DNA of 64,000 nucleotides from Sinonovacula constricta (taxonomy: Eukaryota; Mollusca; Bivalvia; Cardiida; Solecurtidae): NCBI GenBank assembly GCA_007844125.1, contig CM017567.1, positions 4,469,660 to 4,533,659 of the forward strand, given 5' to 3'. Of the stretch, positions 34,719 to 45,533 are shown piece after piece (position 1 is the stretch's first letter; every line of letters begins with the position of its first letter). A program made the position numbers and the translations under genes. The notes under the pieces were generated by a model that searched no databases, was not told the DNA's origin, and saw nothing but the letters and a program-made list of their open reading frames with translations.

Positions 34719-35188
34719 AAGGTGTTATCCGGCGGTTTGGACCAACATGTCTTTTTTTCAAATAACCAAATAAGTCATTGTTAGCTGAGAAGTTTCTGCA
34801 ACATGTTGTTCGTTGATGTCCTAGATCTGTGGGAACAGTCAACCATAAAGTATTACTCATCATTGCAAACACGTATTTCCTATGTGAGGCACTCTACAGA
34901 GATAGCTACATTTAGACTAAGAAAACCACGTGACCACTTACTTTTGAGATCACGTTATATAGTCATCCACTCTGACGTCGATATCTATTTTTAGCAGAGA
35001 CCACTATCGATGCTTTTCTACGGGTGGAAAGATCAGTCAGACTGCTTTCTTTCACGATTAGTTCTGTCTAACAATTTAGTTACAGACAAAATCGTATTTA
35101 TTAATATAAAAATACGCCAAAATTCTCCAAAACAGTGGTTCAATATTGTGATATGTATTTGATATAGGCTTACTGTAGAATACCACCT
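34719..35188. mobile_element. MITE of the GGTGGTATCCG family, copy 2
   Basis: The left end AAAGGTGTTATCCGGCGGTT and right end GAATACCACCTTAA are inverted. The interior aagaaaaccacgtgaccact and cactctgacgtcgat match copy 1 (2770-3103) in the same order. Confidence 0.7.
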
Positions 35189-35857
35189 TAAAAGGCAAAT
35201 ATAAATCTTATAAACTGTGTTTGAAAAGAAATGTGGATGAAAACTTTCAGTCTTGAATACAACATATTACATTATTACTGTAAAAGCGGGAAACTTGGCT
35301 GTAAGTTATCGCAAGCAAATAGTTACAAAACAAAGTTTTTTTTTTAATTCTTATACATAATAAACATACATAAAGTAAAAAAGAGTTAACAATCATGAAA
35401 CTTTATGGCGATGTGAAGTGAAAATACATTTTGTCTTCTACCCCGACAAGGTCAGCTTAATTTAATAAATTCTATGCCAAGGTGCAGCGTCAGTACACAT
35501 TCCTCATGATGATAATAATTATTGAATATCAAGTATACAAACATATAATGATCCTGTATTATTATTAGATAATTTAAGCCAGCAGTTTTAGTCATAAAAA
35601 CTTCACAGATATTCAGATACAGTTATGACTTATCTTCAAAATAATAATAATACGATACCATTTATACTTCACATTTAACAACAATCCATTGGTTATGATT
35701 GTGGACTGTATGCTACTGCAAATGCTCAAGAATTTTATTTTCATGTGAATAATAAGCTGTTTATACATGAAATATTAATATGAAATGAGGAAACCATAAA
35801 ATTTTGTCATTGACGATATATGCAACATGTTTGCGCACCTGTGCTACATATGGTATC
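35189..35857. other. Nothing recognised
   Basis: AT-rich, with no frame or repeat that I can support. Confidence 0.4.
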
Positions 35858-35870
35858 CATATCTTTAAAA

Positions 35871-36148
35871 TACGGGAGGCCCGGGTTCGATCCCGGGCCG
35901 CGACATACCAAAGTCGTTAAAAATGGTAGTGGTATAGCTCCCTTGATAACGCTCAAGCAAATATAAGGGTAGTTCCACGACTGGTTGGCGCGGTGTAAGG
36001 ATAATGTGACTGGGTGTGGTATCATGCCAGGTGTTCACGGCATGCTATACACAGGCAGCACTATATCTGCTTCAAGTGGATACCGTCTCCAGATAACTGA
36101 AATACTGTTGGTGGGACGATAAACCCAATAAACAAACAAACAAACAAA
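35871..36148 (+). mobile_element. SINE of the main family, 5'-truncated, with AAAC tail and target duplication
   Basis: It starts at the B box (cccgggttcgatcccggg) and runs through the whole body to an (AAAC)n tail. CATATCTTTAAAA at 35858-35870 and CATATCTTAGAAA at 36149-36161 form an imperfect 13-bp target duplication, so 5' truncation happened at insertion. Confidence 0.85.
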
Positions 36149-36539
36149 CATATCTTAGAAATATTGAAGTGATACTATTACAGATATATTTAAAGAACAC
36201 ATTTAACCCACACAATTCTTTTGTAATGTTGTAGATGGAAATACATTTTCTTATAAGTCTACATTTTTAGTTTTGTTTTCTCGTCAATCATCATTTGCAA
36301 ATTAGGAAAGAAGATAATATTTTTTTTTTCCTATCTTAGCACAATTCTTTAGCAAATAATCATTGCAATATCATCGAATGTTATGCTTAACAAATATACA
36401 TAAATGTTGCCTGAATTGACTTTCCTGTGAATGGAAAGCACTCTACATTTACCTGTTAACTGTATGCTATTAAAGCAGCTATTTCATGGATAAATAATAA
36501 TAAAAAAAATCTTCAAATACATCAACATACTAATAAATT

Positions 36540-37100
36540 GACTCAGAGCACTCCAAGACCTACAGCCTATCATTAATAAAAAACCGACCAGATCTAATTA
36601 CAAACATCTAACGAATAAATACTTACATAAACAGAAATCCGTATATTACCATCAGCTTTTAATTGACATCCAATAATGTGTGGATTCATGACAACAAAAT
36701 CGCTGACCAATTAGCCAAAGATGTTTCTATGTCAGGTACACTCACATCCCTTGGTATCAGCCTGAAGGAACCATACAAAGAATATTTTAAAATGTGAACA
36801 TTAATTCCGATATTTACAAAGAAAAACAACCCCAACCAAACACTAAAAGTTTATCTTTACTGAAGGAAATACAAAATACAAAAATCAAGATTCATCACCA
36901 AAACATAGTCTTTGATAAAATGTACACTTAGAAAAGAAACAAGATATCTTTAAGCAGAAAATAGCACTAGGCTTAAAAACTATCCACACTGTGACTAAAC
37001 TATTCAATTATTATCTAAATATAGAATTTCGCAGAAATTTGCAGAATTTACTTATCTGGAACCCATGACTCTTTTTCCAAATGCAACCATATTCGAAACC
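36540..37100 (+). pseudogene. Decayed LINE fragment, RNase H-like
   Basis: At 36690-36790 the plus strand reads VWIHDNKIADQLAKDVSMSG, like the end of a LINE RNase H domain (GI.GNE.AD.LAK). Stops and frame changes surround it. A later IRNLWCRQF-type stretch near 37085 may be the element's C-terminal region. Confidence 0.4.
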
Positions 37101-38389
37101 TTTGGTGTCGGCAATTTACTGGTAATCATCATCAAAACAAACTAAAATGCCCCAACACCCATGAGACATACACTAAATTAATGAAAAACCAGACAAAATA
37201 CAGGATAAATGGAACAAAAGCAATAACAATGATGATAAAAGTATCATTTAGAAACAAACATTGGGAAATCATTGGAATAATGTATATCAAAATGCTCAAT
37301 CCATACATAAGCCTAAGCTATACATAAAAACAATAAATAGTGTTATCAGATACACCTATTTTGCAAATTTACACTAGAATTTAGGACACGGCTGATAAAC
37401 CAATATCCTCTAAAGACCCATATAAAAGCTGCATCCGTAAGTTTGTCATTATTATTAATTAACAAAATATTGGATATATAAAGGTTGCCTAAAGGTACAA
37501 TTAACATCAAAATCCCACCAGTAGTTTACATCTAAGGAGTGTATAGTGTAAATCCCCCGGTAGACAATCAGTGTAGTATACAAATAGAAGTATAGTTGTA
37601 CCAAATGTAGTCTAAGTATAACAACGCCCATAGGAAATCAATCTCCACACAATAATCACGCTCAGTAATTAACAATATATACTGATTGATGGTTATTAAG
37701 ACCTACTATACCAATTAAGACCAATGACTCAGCACAGCTAATTAGAGCTCTTACGATGAATAAGGAGTGAATAACTCTCACCGCCTTCTTTTATGCTGAA
37801 GCCAGAACACAGTGCCCTGAGAATAAAAATGTGCCAATCACCTCCAAACCAACATAAAAGCCATGGCATTTGTTGTATGTGGAGACAGCTTCGGCAGGAG
37901 GATGAGGCAACAAGTGGGAGAGCATCAAATAACAGCTAGGTTTGTATGGGAGGGGAGGGCTCTGCCCATTGTTCATTCCGGATGGCATGTTGATGGCCAT
38001 CACCGGATTCCAGCATGGACTTGCTTGGGGTAACGATCTATTTGGTGCTACAGCAGAGGAAACTTTTGGCTACTTAATAAAGATAGTGGATACTGTCTAA
38101 GGGTGGGGGTACGAGTGCGTGTGTGTTAGTATGCCAAATCCGGTTCAATTTATCACGCAGTCAGGGTGTCATCAAACACTAACATGGCAAAATAAGTTCA
38201 AGTTCATATAAAAATAAGCAAATAGTTTGTTGATTTAGAGTGTTTTGACCATATGCTTCCGGTAAAAGTACTCCGGTGAGTTGTATGCTTACCATCCCCA
38301 TATAATAGAAGCATTTTCTGTTTACCTTTCTTTGATCGAGACCTTAACGTAGATCTATGTGTTGTTGTTTGTTGTCTTTTCTTCAGGAA
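37101..38389. other. No confident feature
   Basis: A 54-codon plus-strand frame at 37863-38027 begins MAFVVCGDSFGRRMRQ, with a GDS-type motif like that of SGNH-fold proteins. It has no splice context and stops early, so I do not call it a gene. Confidence 0.35.
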
Positions 38390-38570
38390 ATTCATACATT
38401 TCTGTTAATCCGTGTATGTTGATTACAATGTTTATATTTTTGTTATATTGTAGCACCGCTATCTTTTGTAATGCATCTTTTGTAATGTATCCATGTTTAC
38501 TTGGCGATGGCCAAAATGTGGCTTATGTCAATAAACTGTTTGAATTTGAATTTGAATTTGTTGATTTAGA
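38390..38570 (+). mobile_element. LINE 3'-end fragment with GAATTT tail
   Basis: A short AT-rich 3' UTR-like block ends gtcaataaactgtttgaatt and a tail of three GAATTT-type units. This is the common form of a severely 5'-truncated LINE copy. The 131-codon frame across it is incidental. Confidence 0.5.
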
Positions 38571-39779
38571 CATCCTAATTAAGGGTATTGACAAGCAAGA
38601 AAACTACCTGCAAAACAGAGTCTACTTGAATGCCTGTGAACAATCAAAACTGTGGGCCACGATATGGTCTACCATGCCACAACTTCCCACTGGAGTAGGT
38701 AAACAAAGCCCATCGTTAAAACCGTCAGAATATATTGTGTTGTATATGGTTTAATGTCATATATACGTACATGTATATTTGTTGGTGCAATATCCGGTGT
38801 AAACAGCATGTTCGTATAATGAATTATCTAACACCCATTTCTCCACCCCCACCCCAATCTCACTGTTTATTGAACTAACCCATGTATTAGAGAAAATCAT
38901 TCATTTCCAAAGCTGTCCAATCTGCTGTACAATAATCTAACCCATAATAAGGGCCTATATCTGTGTAAATCTATGTACATCTGTGTATGAGTGTATATCT
39001 ATCCTAAATAGCCTACATGCCCATAACCCTTACTGTCAAATTGTCAATTAGACACGTTGTGAACGCATATACCCGTAACAATTGCTCGTCAACACGGTAA
39101 CCCCACAGTGTGGAAGCAGTGAAGTGTAAGAACAAAACACAGTAAAATAAAAGTCCCCAGCCACCACTCACACTGCGCCCCCATATTAATTGTTACTTAT
39201 AGTCTGAACATTTTACACTACCATTCGGGGACTTTTCTCTTCATATGTACAATATGTACGACAAGGGGAATGGTTTAGAGGGCGGTCAGATCCCGGGGAC
39301 ATGATTACATGCAAATGCAGAGATAATTTTATCCCAAAGTACAGGGTGAAAAGATATTCGCACTGAATATTAGGATGTAAAATTGACAAGCATTATAGTT
39401 CACCCTCTGTAAGGACAAAATAGTCAATTAAAATATCTTTTTATTTTTATTATGCAAGTACCCAAAATTAGGTACCTGATAGGAATGCTTACTTTAGAAA
39501 CATAGGTGAAAACTCTTTTTAAGTCATGATTGGGCAACATGACAGGGCCATAATGAAATCCATACGGATTTGTTAAGCTTTGAAAAACTAGCTTAAAGCA
39601 TGCAAGCAAGGTTTAGACATGCACTTTGTGTTAATTTTGTGAGACAACTGATTGGACTTGTTTTCTAACAAAAATTCATGTAGTGCCTGGTCTTATTCAT
39701 CATCACACAATATCTAAGAGCTTCATCACTGTAAGGTGGTGACAGATATATCATTCACACCAATATGTGAGGCATATCC
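38571..39779. other. Nothing coding recognised; a small hairpin at 39165-39237
   Basis: AAAGTCCCC and GGGGACTTTT form inverted arms about 50 bases apart. Nothing else stands out. Confidence 0.4.
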
Positions 39780-39782
39780 CTA

Positions 39783-40430
39783 TTGTGTAATACATATTAC
39801 CAGAAAAATATAAACGGAGGTATTGCTAATTTAGATGATCAAAATTTATTTTGGGATCCTAATAAGCGTGATCATTTTATGAATGAACTTACAAAATATA
39901 AAAATGATTTTGATGAGGCTACATCACAGCTAATATCGGGAAATTTGTCAATAAATAATTGTTTAGAAAAAATTACTAGCGTTATTCAGCAGGTATCAAA
40001 GCGATGCTTTGGAATAAAACATAACAAATTTAACCGAACGCAACGTAATATAAATATTTAGCAGTCGCCATGGTTCAATAGAGAGTGCAAAAAAGTAAGG
40101 CTTCATTTCTTCAGGCCAAACGAAGTTTTCGCAGCAATCCAACTGATGATAATAAGGCTGAATTCTTGAAACAGAGATCGGCTTATAACAAAATAAAGAG
40201 ACAAGCAAAATACTCGTATTCATTAAAGGAACAACGCAAATTAAGCGATTTAAGTCAAACATCACCTAGATCCTTTTGACAGTTTATAAGAAAATTTACT
40301 AGGAATAATACACAGTCCAATAGTATAAGCGCGGAAGATTTTGCAGAGTATTTTAGCAATGTTACAAACCCTGACATAACCAGTTTCAATACTTACGTCG
40401 ATAATGTTGTTGTCGATGATGATGATGATG

Positions 40431-40464
<34 letters not shown>

Positions 40465-40540
40465 TATTAATAATAATAATAAAAATAATAATTATAATTA
40501 TAATAATTATAATAATGGTTATGATGATAACCATAACGAA
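39783..40540 (+). pseudogene. LINE linker region, frameshifted
   Basis: The frame 39783-40061 reads NLFWDPNKRDHFMNELTKY, a typical post-endonuclease linker, then stops before QSPWFNRECKK. A shifted frame 40085-40279 continues KASFLQAKRSFRSNP. A third stretch to about 40415 leads into Asp/Asn repeats coded by a microsatellite. Confidence 0.7.
40415..40516. repeat. (GAT)n(AAT)n microsatellite inside the LINE frame
   Basis: GAT units pass into AAT and TAAT units. On the plus strand it stays in frame with the LINE as poly-Asp/Asn; on the minus strand it gives a spurious poly-Ile frame. Confidence 0.92.
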
Positions 40541-40742
40541 GATGGATATAATAACGGTGCGGTAATTCAGGCATGATCTAGATAAAGTATTTACATAATT
40601 AGAAATCTACACAACAATTATGTCTATGAAATGAAACAAAAGCGCAGACCTAGACCACATTGCTGCTGATTTCTTTATAGACGCTGCTGAATTTGTCAGT
40701 CCATACTTGTGTTTCATTTTTAATCGTATTTTTTAATCGGGC

Positions 40743-41429
40743 GTGTATCCTGAAAACTGGTCCAAGGGGGTTATTGTTCCTATATTTAAAAAATGTGACA
40801 AAAATTTGGCTTCAAATTATCGAGGAAGAACTATTGTAAATACGATTTCAAAAATATTCTCTCTATGTTTGCGAAATAGGTTAAACACGTGGTGTGAGAT
40901 AGAATATAAGTTTACTGATGTCCAGTTTGGCTTCAGAGACAAGCGTTCAACTATGGATGCGATTTTTATTTTACACACCATAATTCAAAAAGTTTTAGCG
41001 GCAAAATGTAAGCTGTGGTGTGCTTTTGTTGACTACGAGAGGGCGTTTGACACTGTAAATAGATACTTCATGTTTTTAAAATTGCTGCACTTGGGCCTTA
41101 GCCCAAAGCTTCTACAAATTATAAAAGCTATTTACAACAAAGTTCAATCTTGTGTAAAATTGTCTAAAACTATGGGTATGTCTGAATTTTTTGATGTAAC
41201 ACTTGGTTTGAAGCAAGGAGAACCTCTCTCGCCTATATTATTTTTGCTTTTTATTAATGATGTTGTTACTAGTATACATTTAGATACTATGACATCTGAC
41301 GACCTGAGACTCTTAAAATACTATCTGATACTATTTGCAGACGACATCGTAATATTTACTACCGACTTTAATAGCCTTCAGAAACAATTAAATTGTATTT
41401 ACGAATTTTCTTTTAGATGGGGAATTTAA
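40743..41429 (+). pseudogene. LINE reverse transcriptase, broken
   Basis: RT blocks are visible in order: GVIVPIFKKCD, NYRGRTIVNTISKIFS, FGFRDKRSTMDAIF, LWCAFVDYERAFDTVNR, LGLKQGEPLSPILFLLFIND and the catalytic FADDIVIF. A TAA at 41428-41430 replaces the usual lysine of RWGIKVNVNKTK-like sequence, after which the frame continues as INVNKTKICVFE. Confidence 0.9.
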
Positions 41430-41430
41430 A

Positions 41431-42501
41431 TAAATGTTAATAAAACAAAAATATGTGTTTTTGAAAAAGCAAAAAGTAAAAAACAGCATGATTTTAAAAT
41501 AAATAACCAACGTATTGAGTATGTAGAAGAATTTATTTACCTTGGTGTTAAATTTACCTACAATGGTAATCTCGCACATGCAGTCAAATACTTGCATGAG
41601 AGTGCCTTAAGGGCGATTACAATTTATTATCTGTCTTTGATAAAATTAGCGTTGATATTAAGACGAAGATTTATCTTTTTGATCAAATGATTGTACCTAT
41701 TCTACTTATGGATCAGAGGTATGGGGAGTCTACAACATTAAAGATGTTGATAAACTTCATTTAAAGTTTTGCAAATATATACTAGGGGTTAAGTCCCAGA
41801 CATGTAATGCAGCAATTTTCGGTGAATTGGGTCGTATTCCATTGTCAATTATTTGTAAAGAAAGAGCTCTAAAGTATTGGGTGAAATTAATGTGTAATCA
41901 AAATTCCATTATGTTTAGCAACTATGTATATCAGTCCAATAGCATCAACTCTAAATGTTGGTCTAAAAGAATAAATTCAATTTTAGACCTCTTAGGATGT
42001 ACCTACATGAGAATAAATTTTAACGGTGATTTTAAAACATTTTTTACAATTAAACAGGTACTTTATGGCCAGTATAAACAAGATTGGAGTTACCAAATTA
42101 ATAACAGTCCTAAACTCTACTACTATTCCAAATTTAAAACAAATTTCGGCTTTGAAGAATATCTTACAAAAATACATTCTTTTAAACTAAGAAGTTGTTT
42201 AACTCGTTTCCGTTTGAGCTCGCATGATCTTAACATTGAAACAGGCAGATATAACAATATTCCAAGAGAAAACAGACTCTGCACAGTTTGTAATATGAAC
42301 TCGATAGAAACGGACTATCATTTTATTATGTGTTGCCCATCTTACTCGTGCATTAGAAATAAGTATTTCCCAGCATTTAGAAGTTTTCCTAATGTCCAAA
42401 AATTTATTGCAATCATGTCAAATCCAAAAATATGCATTACCTTATCGAATTACATCTTGGAGGCAAATGTTATCCGAAGTAATGCCATAGGAGTTATATA
42501 A
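41431..42501 (+). pseudogene. LINE thumb and C-terminal region, frameshifted
   Basis: The frame resumes after the stop, shifts near 41615 and again near 41705 (PILLYGSEVWG is split), then stays open from 41827 to a TAA at 42501. The last part has CTVCNMNSIETDYHFIMCC, the C-terminal zinc-binding motif of many LINEs. Confidence 0.82.
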
Positions 42502-42699
42502 CTGTCGGTCAATCAATATTTATGTATATTATTGGTAGAAACTGTTTTACATTGTTCATGTTATATATCCACGTTTGTTAATTTTGTTCGCACATTGACT
42601 TTATGACGTCTTAGCCATATTTAATATTTTTTTGTAAATGGCCAAAGACATGTTTATGTCGAGTTGCTAATAAACTTTGAAACTTGAAACTATCTTACA

Positions 42700-43420
42700 A
42701 ATATCACTTAACCCTCAATTAAAATAGCTTTCTGTGCATATAACCGATACATAACAACTGCGTTAGGCATTCAACTCTTTAGTTCTGCTGTTAGGGTATT
42801 GGGTTCTCACTCCAGGCCAGTTTTCAATGAAGCACAGTGTGAAAAACAACCATTAGGACTATGATATAACAGTGACTGCAAGAAAATTATTAAAGTATGA
42901 TTTTATATCTTCACAGACAATAATCCCATCACATGAGTTTGTTAGTGGATGTAAAGGTCATTTTAAATAAGAAATTAACAAAGCATGGATGAAAGTTCAT
43001 TAAGGAACAAATTAACAATGTTTCACAACATATTATATATAAGCAAAAAACTGTCTTTCTTTTGTTGTCATAATGGTACCAATGAATAATGAACTTTCTC
43101 CGTCTAGTAAGACTGTATTCCAACACTATATGTATGTATGTATATGCATATTTGTATTGTTTTCACACAATATTTATGTACATATTAGCAATAGATTATT
43201 AAACATTTGATAGCAAATTGATGAAGACTAAATGTCAATCAAAAACTGAATAAGATGTGAAATATGTTCATCACAATAATACAGAGATATATATTTAGGA
43301 GTGAAAACGAGACACGTCAGTGATTATTATCTTCAAGATTAGATTGGCTTTGTCTTGAATTAATTAATATTTGTCTTGTGTGACATCAAGCTCATCATAA
43401 ACTTTATCAAATACAATATT
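42700..43420. other. Nothing recognised
   Basis: AT-rich, without repeats or frames I can support. Confidence 0.4.
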
Positions 43421-43690
43421 TTCATTTACTAAAACCAACAATAAGAAAAGATAACAAAGTCCTATGAGCATTGCAACATGTACCAAAATTTGAAATGGCA
43501 CAGGGCAAAGGTGATCACATGCAAGCCAAATGTAAAAGTAAGAATGAATCTGTGGTAAAGACATTGCTATTTTGTATGTCGATAGAAAACATAATAAAAA
43601 GTATAACCGAGGGTGCACCGCAGTGTAGCTAGAAAACCTCACGTGAAACTGCTTGTCTCGACCAGTTCTCGAACCCATTCGGTGAGAGAA
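43421..43690 (-). mobile_element. SINE-like dispersed repeat, minus strand
   Basis: The block aacaaagtcctatgagcatt, gcaacatgtaccaaa, gcacagggcaaaggt, cacatgcaagc recurs at 58890-59045. The right end has an inverted B-box-like ttctcgaacccattc, and 43598-43690 resembles 32350-32415. A minus-strand frame through it is shared by both copies but probably reflects the repeat. Confidence 0.5.
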
Positions 43691-43837
43691 CTACATATCA
43701 AATGTTATTTCATTTGTCAATAACACTGAAACTGACTTAACACATGGTTTATATTTGTTATGCACCTTTTACAGAGGTACATCACAGCACAATGAAATAG
43801 TTACTTAATAAACTGTTCTTTATTGTATGTATTTTAG

Positions 43838-43953
43838 GTCAGTGCACTAGTTACAACACTATGCACAACAAGTCATCGCTCCTCACTGGGCCCAACAAGA
43901 CGGTCCAATATATCGTAAATCCTTGCAGAAATGTGACTGATTTGGAATTTGCA
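43838..43953 (+). CDS. Candidate lone exon, function unknown
   Basis: The 116-nt block lies between an attttag acceptor and a GTGAGG donor and is clearly richer in GC than its surroundings. In the third frame it reads CTSYNTMHNKSSLLTGPNKT then VQYIVNPCRNVTDLEFA. The NKT..YIVNPCR pattern faintly recalls mannose-6-phosphate-receptor-homology repeats, but this is speculative. I found no partner exons in the window. Confidence 0.35.
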
Positions 43954-44582
43954 GTGAGGTATCTGGCAAGTGTTTACTATGTATTATATTCTTCTCTTTA
44001 TTTACATTCTTGTATCTATTGAAGCCTGAACGAATTAATTCTAGAAGTCAAATAACTTAACAAAAAGGTCTTACTCTTTGAATAGACTGACAAATAATAT
44101 TTTAACATTTTTGTAATAGTATGTTCTTTTACCATGCATGTTATAGCTAGGTCTTTGAAGTTGTAGTATGGTATTTAACTCTTCCAATATTGAACATATT
44201 TCAGGAGCTCAGGTATTATAGCTGCTTGATGAGCTTGAGTATCTGAATAGGGGCCAACAGTGTGGTGTGTATGGTACATAACAATTTGATCACCATGTAT
44301 ATATAGAATAGTAAATCATGTAGTGGGACTAGGAGAGTGTATTTTGTATATATGCACATTACCAAGTAGTATATCCTAGCTTAGAACCGATGTATTATAT
44401 TTATTTAATCATTCATTCTATAGCTTTCCATCTATGAATCAATCCCAACTACTTTCTAACAACATCAATACACTTATTAAGGCAGTATATTTTAAATTCA
44501 CTTAAAATGATTTCAGTTCATATGGCGAGTCAGTATTGGGCAGTCCGATAACTAGGTTGTCTGCCCTTGAGTACTCTCCGAA

Positions 44583-44629
44583 TGCGCATGCGCACTCGCG
44601 CTGATTAGCGCTGATCAGAACTTCCGGGG
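44583..44629 (+). promoter_or_regulatory. TATA-less promoter with NRF1 and ETS sites
   Basis: The perfect NRF1 palindrome TGCGCATGCGCA is at 44583-44594 and the ETS-type ACTTCCGGGG at 44620-44629. Both lie within 100 bases of the THAP gene start, in a small GC-rich island. This pair is typical of broadly expressed TATA-less promoters. Confidence 0.65.
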
Positions 44630-44676
44630 AATAAGTAGACACTTAATCAGTGTGCGTAACACAAACATCGAGTGAC

Positions 44677-44952
44677 ATGGAAAGTTTATTAAAGAAAGAA
44701 ACAAAACCGAAATGGAAATCGCCGAAATATTGCTGCATATGTAAAGGTGTTTATCGCGGAAAGGTGGTAGAAAACAGAACTGTTTCATTGCATCGATTTC
44801 CTCAAAACAAACGACTGCGACGCATTTGGATTCAACGATGTCGAACGGTGATGAGAAGTTTTAAGTGGACAGAGCACAAATGTAGTGAACATTTCATCGA
44901 GTTCCGTGGACCGTCGTTGCAATATACCCTTCCATCTATTTTTTCCAACTGA
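44677..44952 (+). CDS. THAP-domain zinc-finger protein, exon 1 (frame ends early)
   Basis: THAP domains are C2CH zinc fingers that bind DNA; many derive from P-element transposases. The frame from ATG 44677 encodes 91 residues. CCIC (C19/C20/C22), LHRFPQNKRLRRIWIQRC, W64, C69-S-E-H72-F and LPSIF give the full THAP signature, with the AVPTIF-like box at the end. A TGA at 44950-44952 follows a six-T run (44939-44944). In the neighbouring frame the sequence continues open as PTEGGFTKEFPSW to a good donor GG|GTATGT at 44984. This suggests a one-base insertion, by mutation or base-calling error, in a gene that once continued. As it stands it encodes a THAP-only peptide. An alternative is a decayed gene. 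Confidence 0.8.
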   Translation: MESLLKKETKPKWKSPKYCCICKGVYRGKVVENRTVSLHRFPQNKRLRRIWIQRCRTVMRSFKWTEHKCSEHFIEFRGPSLQYTLPSIFSN

Positions 44953-45390
44953 GGGTGGATTTACAAAAGAGTTTCCTTCATGGGTATGTTTACACTTGTT
45001 TCCCTGATTTTTTACCATGTAGTTGTCACTTTGTTATAAGGGAATTACGAAAGTTATTACACAAAAGAGAGACACATAAAACGGGTTAATTTTATGCCAC
45101 TTCATTGGGTTAAGCAGATTTTATGATCAAACATTGACACATCAGTGAATTAAGAAATCCATATTAAACACGAATCTATTGTTGATAAACAAATGAGTTT
45201 AGATTTAGCTAAAGTTTGAAATGCGTATATGCTAATGTAAACTATGAAGGTATAGTCCTGTTTTTATGGTCTTAGAATTGCTACATTAATTCTTTCTATC
45301 TTACTTAAATGTTATCCGGGAAGAATCACTGGCTTTCTTATTCTGTTTAAGTTTAGTATTCTCAATTGTATTACTCATTTGTCTTTTCAG

Positions 45391-45480
45391 AGGCTTGATG
45401 AAAACCTAAGCGATGAGACATTTGAAGAAAATATTGTTGAAAACCAATTCAACATCACTGACAGTGTCCGAAGTTGCTGA
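45391..45480 (+). CDS. Candidate second exon of the THAP gene
   Basis: A tcttttcag acceptor precedes 29 codons (RLDENLSDETFEENIVENQF and nine more) ending in TGA. It is in phase with exon 1 only if the frame is the one that continues past the T run. A (GT)n-(G)n tract begins seven bases after the stop. Confidence 0.4.
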   Translation, partial: RLDENLSDETFEENIVENQFNITDSVRSC

Positions 45481-45486
45481 TTCTGT

Positions 45487-45494
45487 GTGTGTGT

Positions 45495-45525
<31 letters not shown>

Positions 45526-45533
45526 GGGGGGGG
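45487..45533. repeat. (GT)n followed by a G tract of about 23
   Basis: About 12 GT units are joined directly to an uninterrupted guanine run. Length is likely unreliable in assembly. Confidence 0.95.

Larger units (their letters stand above)
39780..42690 (+). mobile_element. LINE (non-LTR retrotransposon), 5'-truncated and decayed
   Basis: The element starts just after where the endonuclease domain would end and runs through the linker, reverse transcriptase and C-terminal zinc-binding region. It finishes at a 3' UTR ending gctaataaactttgaaactt with a short gaaact-type tail. Several stops and frameshifts make it inactive. Nearby coding regions are on the same strand, but it shares no gene with them. 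Confidence 0.88.

Noticed and set aside
37863..38027. GDS-motif frame as an SGNH hydrolase-like gene
   Set aside because: A single short motif in 54 codons with no further blocks; insufficient for a call.
38359..38754. 131-codon plus-strand frame as a gene
   Set aside because: It spans a LINE-like 3' end with GAATTT tail and changes character across it; no splice or family support.
40262..40534. Poly-isoleucine frame on the minus strand
   Set aside because: Antisense of the microsatellite within the decayed LINE.
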